Source of the DNA: an uncultured Bacilli bacterium
GTDB taxonomy: Bacteria > Bacillota_I > Bacilli_A > ML615J-28 > CAG-698
NCBI GenBank assembly: GCA_947627395.1
Contig: CANQVW010000084.1
Span: 1 to 6,748 of the forward strand
DNA: 6,748 nucleotides
Reading direction: 5' to 3'
The notes below the pieces were generated by a model that had not been told where the DNA came from, did no database searches, and was given only the letters and a program-made list of their open reading frames with translations. Below, in pieces: positions 5,431 to 6,748 of the stretch. Numbering within the stretch: the stretch's first letter is position 1; each line of letters opens with the position of its first letter. A program made the translations under genes and the position numbers.

Positions 5431-6748
5431 TTATGATTCTATAATGGGTTCAACAGCTTTTTTAAGAATATCATCATCTGTCATTTCCACAAGTCCTGTT
5501 CCAGCTGGAATCAATCCACCAATAATGATATTTTCTTTTAATCCTTCTAGTGGGTCTTTCTTTCCACGAATGGCTGCTTCTGTTAATACTCTTGTTGTTT
5601 CTTGGAAAGATGCAGCTGAAAGATAAGAATCTGATTTTAAAGAAGATCTTGTAATACCTAATAATATTGGTTTTGCAATTGGTCTACGAATCTTCTTTCT
5701 GTTACAATCAGCAACAATTCTTACAAATTCATTCTTAGAAATGTGAGAACCAGGAAGTAAATCTGTTCCACCCTCATGAACAATAATGACTTTTTGTAAC
5801 ATTTGTTTGATAATGATTTCAACATGTTTATCACAAATATCAACGCTTTGGGAAGAATATACTTTTTCTACTTCTTTTAAGATGTATTTTTCTACTTCTT
5901 CTGTTGTAGATACACGAAGTAATTCTTTTGGATGAATTAATCCTGCAGTTAATTTCTGTCCTGCAACAACTTCTTCTTTTTCTTTAACAATTGGTGTTTT
6001 ACCACTATCTGTTAAGTAAGTTTTTTCTTCTTTCGTTGTTTTATTACGAATGGTAATTTCAAAACGATTGTCTTTTTCTGTTTTGATTTCAACAACCTCT
6101 CCTTCAATTTCAGAAATGATGGCTTGACCTTTAGGTGGTCGTGCTTCAAACAATTCTTGAATACGAGGTAAACCTTGTGTGATATCTTCTTCACCAGCAA
6201 CTCCACCTGAGTGGAATGTTCTCATAGTTAATTGAGTACCAGGTTCTCCAATGGATTGAGCTGCAATGATACCAACAACTTCACCTTTTTCAACAATCTC
6301 ACCTGTGGAAAGGTCACTACCATAACACTTAACACAAACACCATTTGGACAATCACAAGTTAATAACGTTCTAATGTAAACTTCTTTTACCCCAGCATTA
6401 CATATTTCTTCCGCTTTTGCATCACTAATATATTCGTTAGCACCAATAATCATTTCTTTGGTTACTGGATGATATACGGGTTTATTGGTAAATCTACCGC
6501 GAATACGATCAATTAACTTCGTAATTACTCCACCATCTTCTTTCACAAGTTGAGTGACTTTCATCCCTTTTGTGGTATGGCAATCATTCATAGTAACCGT
6601 GACTTCTTGACTAACGTCAACCAAACGTCTTGTTAAATATCCTGATTCCGCTGTCTTTAAAGCAGTATCTGTTGATCCTTTTCTTGATCCATGTGAAGAA
6701 ATGAAGAATTCTGACATGGTTAAACCTTCACGGAAGGAAGAACGAATT
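5431..6748 (-). CDS. rpoC: RNA polymerase beta' subunit, C-terminal part (5' end outside window)
   Basis: The final 438 codons of the largest catalytic subunit of RNA polymerase. The reading frame stays open to the window edge (IRSSFREGLTMSEFF), so the ATG at 6717 is an internal Met, not the start. Visible in order: the bridge helix (GSRKGSTDTALKTAESGYLTRRLVD, about 6616-6690); the zinc-site cysteines, one in NDCHTTKG and three in the C-x6-C-x2-C cluster (6321-6360); and the trigger loop GEPGTQLTMRTFHSGG (about 6200-6258) with the Met, Arg and His that contact the incoming NTP. There is no large insertion in the trigger loop, as expected outside proteobacteria. The C-terminal SAASFQETTRVLTEAA and GLIPAGTG segments are standard, followed by a short tail ending EPIIES and TAA. 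Three bridge-helix positions differ from the usual sequence (see findings). It is followed by a terminator, not directly by rpsL. Confidence 0.98.
   Translation of the reverse strand, partial: IRSSFREGLTMSEFFISSHGSRKGSTDTALKTAESGYLTRRLVDVSQEVTVTMNDCHTTKGMKVTQLVKEDGGVITKLIDRIRGRFTNKPVYHPVTKEMIIGANEYISDAKAEEICNAGVKEVYIRTLLTCDCPNGVCVKCYGSDLSTGEIVEKGEVVGIIAAQSIGEPGTQLTMRTFHSGGVAGEEDITQGLPRIQELFEARPPKGQAIISEIEGEVVEIKTEKDNRFEITIRNKTTKEEKTYLTDSGKTPIVKEKEEVVAGQKLTAGLIHPKELLRVSTTEEVEKYILKEVEKVYSSQSVDICDKHVEIIIKQMLQKVIIVHEGGTDLLPGSHISKNEFVRIVADCNRKKIRRPIAKPILLGITRSSLKSDSYLSAASFQETTRVLTEAAIRGKKDPLEGLKENIIIGGLIPAGTGLVEMTDDDILKKAVEPIIES

Noticed and set aside
6715..6717. ATG taken as the start of the rpoC reading frame
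   Set aside because: The frame stays open upstream to the window edge and encodes conserved RpoC sequence (RSSFREGLT), so this is an internal methionine.

Overview
This window is an AT-rich piece of a Bacillota (low-GC Gram-positive) chromosome. Evidence for the group: a uS12 with the extra N-terminal loop typical of Gram-positives, a RpoC trigger loop without the large insertion found in proteobacteria, strong AAAGGAG-type ribosome binding sites, a consensus sigma-A promoter, and a lipoprotein signal on the surface protein. The strong A/T bias and the surface-lipoprotein cargo suggest an Erysipelotrichia or Mollicutes-related gut lineage. That placement is an impression, not a phylogenetic result. 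Tryptophans are encoded by TGG, no sense TGA was seen, and stops are TAA or TAG, so the standard bacterial code fits.

Layout, in the direction of the main (minus-strand) transcription. The 3' part of rpoC (window edge to 5431) ends in a hairpin followed by a T-run (5376-5413). An unrecognised six-TM membrane protein follows (5354-4470). It converges on a large plus-strand lipoprotein (1897-4416), and a bidirectional terminator (4421-4459) separates the two. A 394-bp divergent intergenic region (1503-1896) then carries a perfect-consensus promoter for the str operon, with two hairpins in the predicted leader. The str operon itself runs rpsL (uS12), rpsG (uS7) and the 5' part of fusA (EF-G), leaving the window at position 1.

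rpoC, rpsL, rpsG and fusA are core transcription and translation genes that usually sit close together. Here the rpoBC and str blocks are split by two envelope genes, one of them on the opposite strand, and the small L7Ae-like gene often found between rpoC and rpsL is absent from this gap. The lipoprotein has an Ig-like N-terminal domain, a second beta-rich domain, a long helical segment and a divergent glycoside-hydrolase-like (GHL10/DUF187 or GHL13/DUF4015-type) TIM-barrel domain.

The points most worth checking are: (a) uS12 has Arg at the position of E. coli Lys42 / B. subtilis Lys56, the classical streptomycin-resistance substitution; (b) the structured rpsL leader; (c) the insertion of the envelope module between rpoC and rpsL; and (d) the divergent lipoprotein. 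I see no CRISPR, tRNA, IS element, phage or toxin-antitoxin signal, and no convincing multi-gene novel system.
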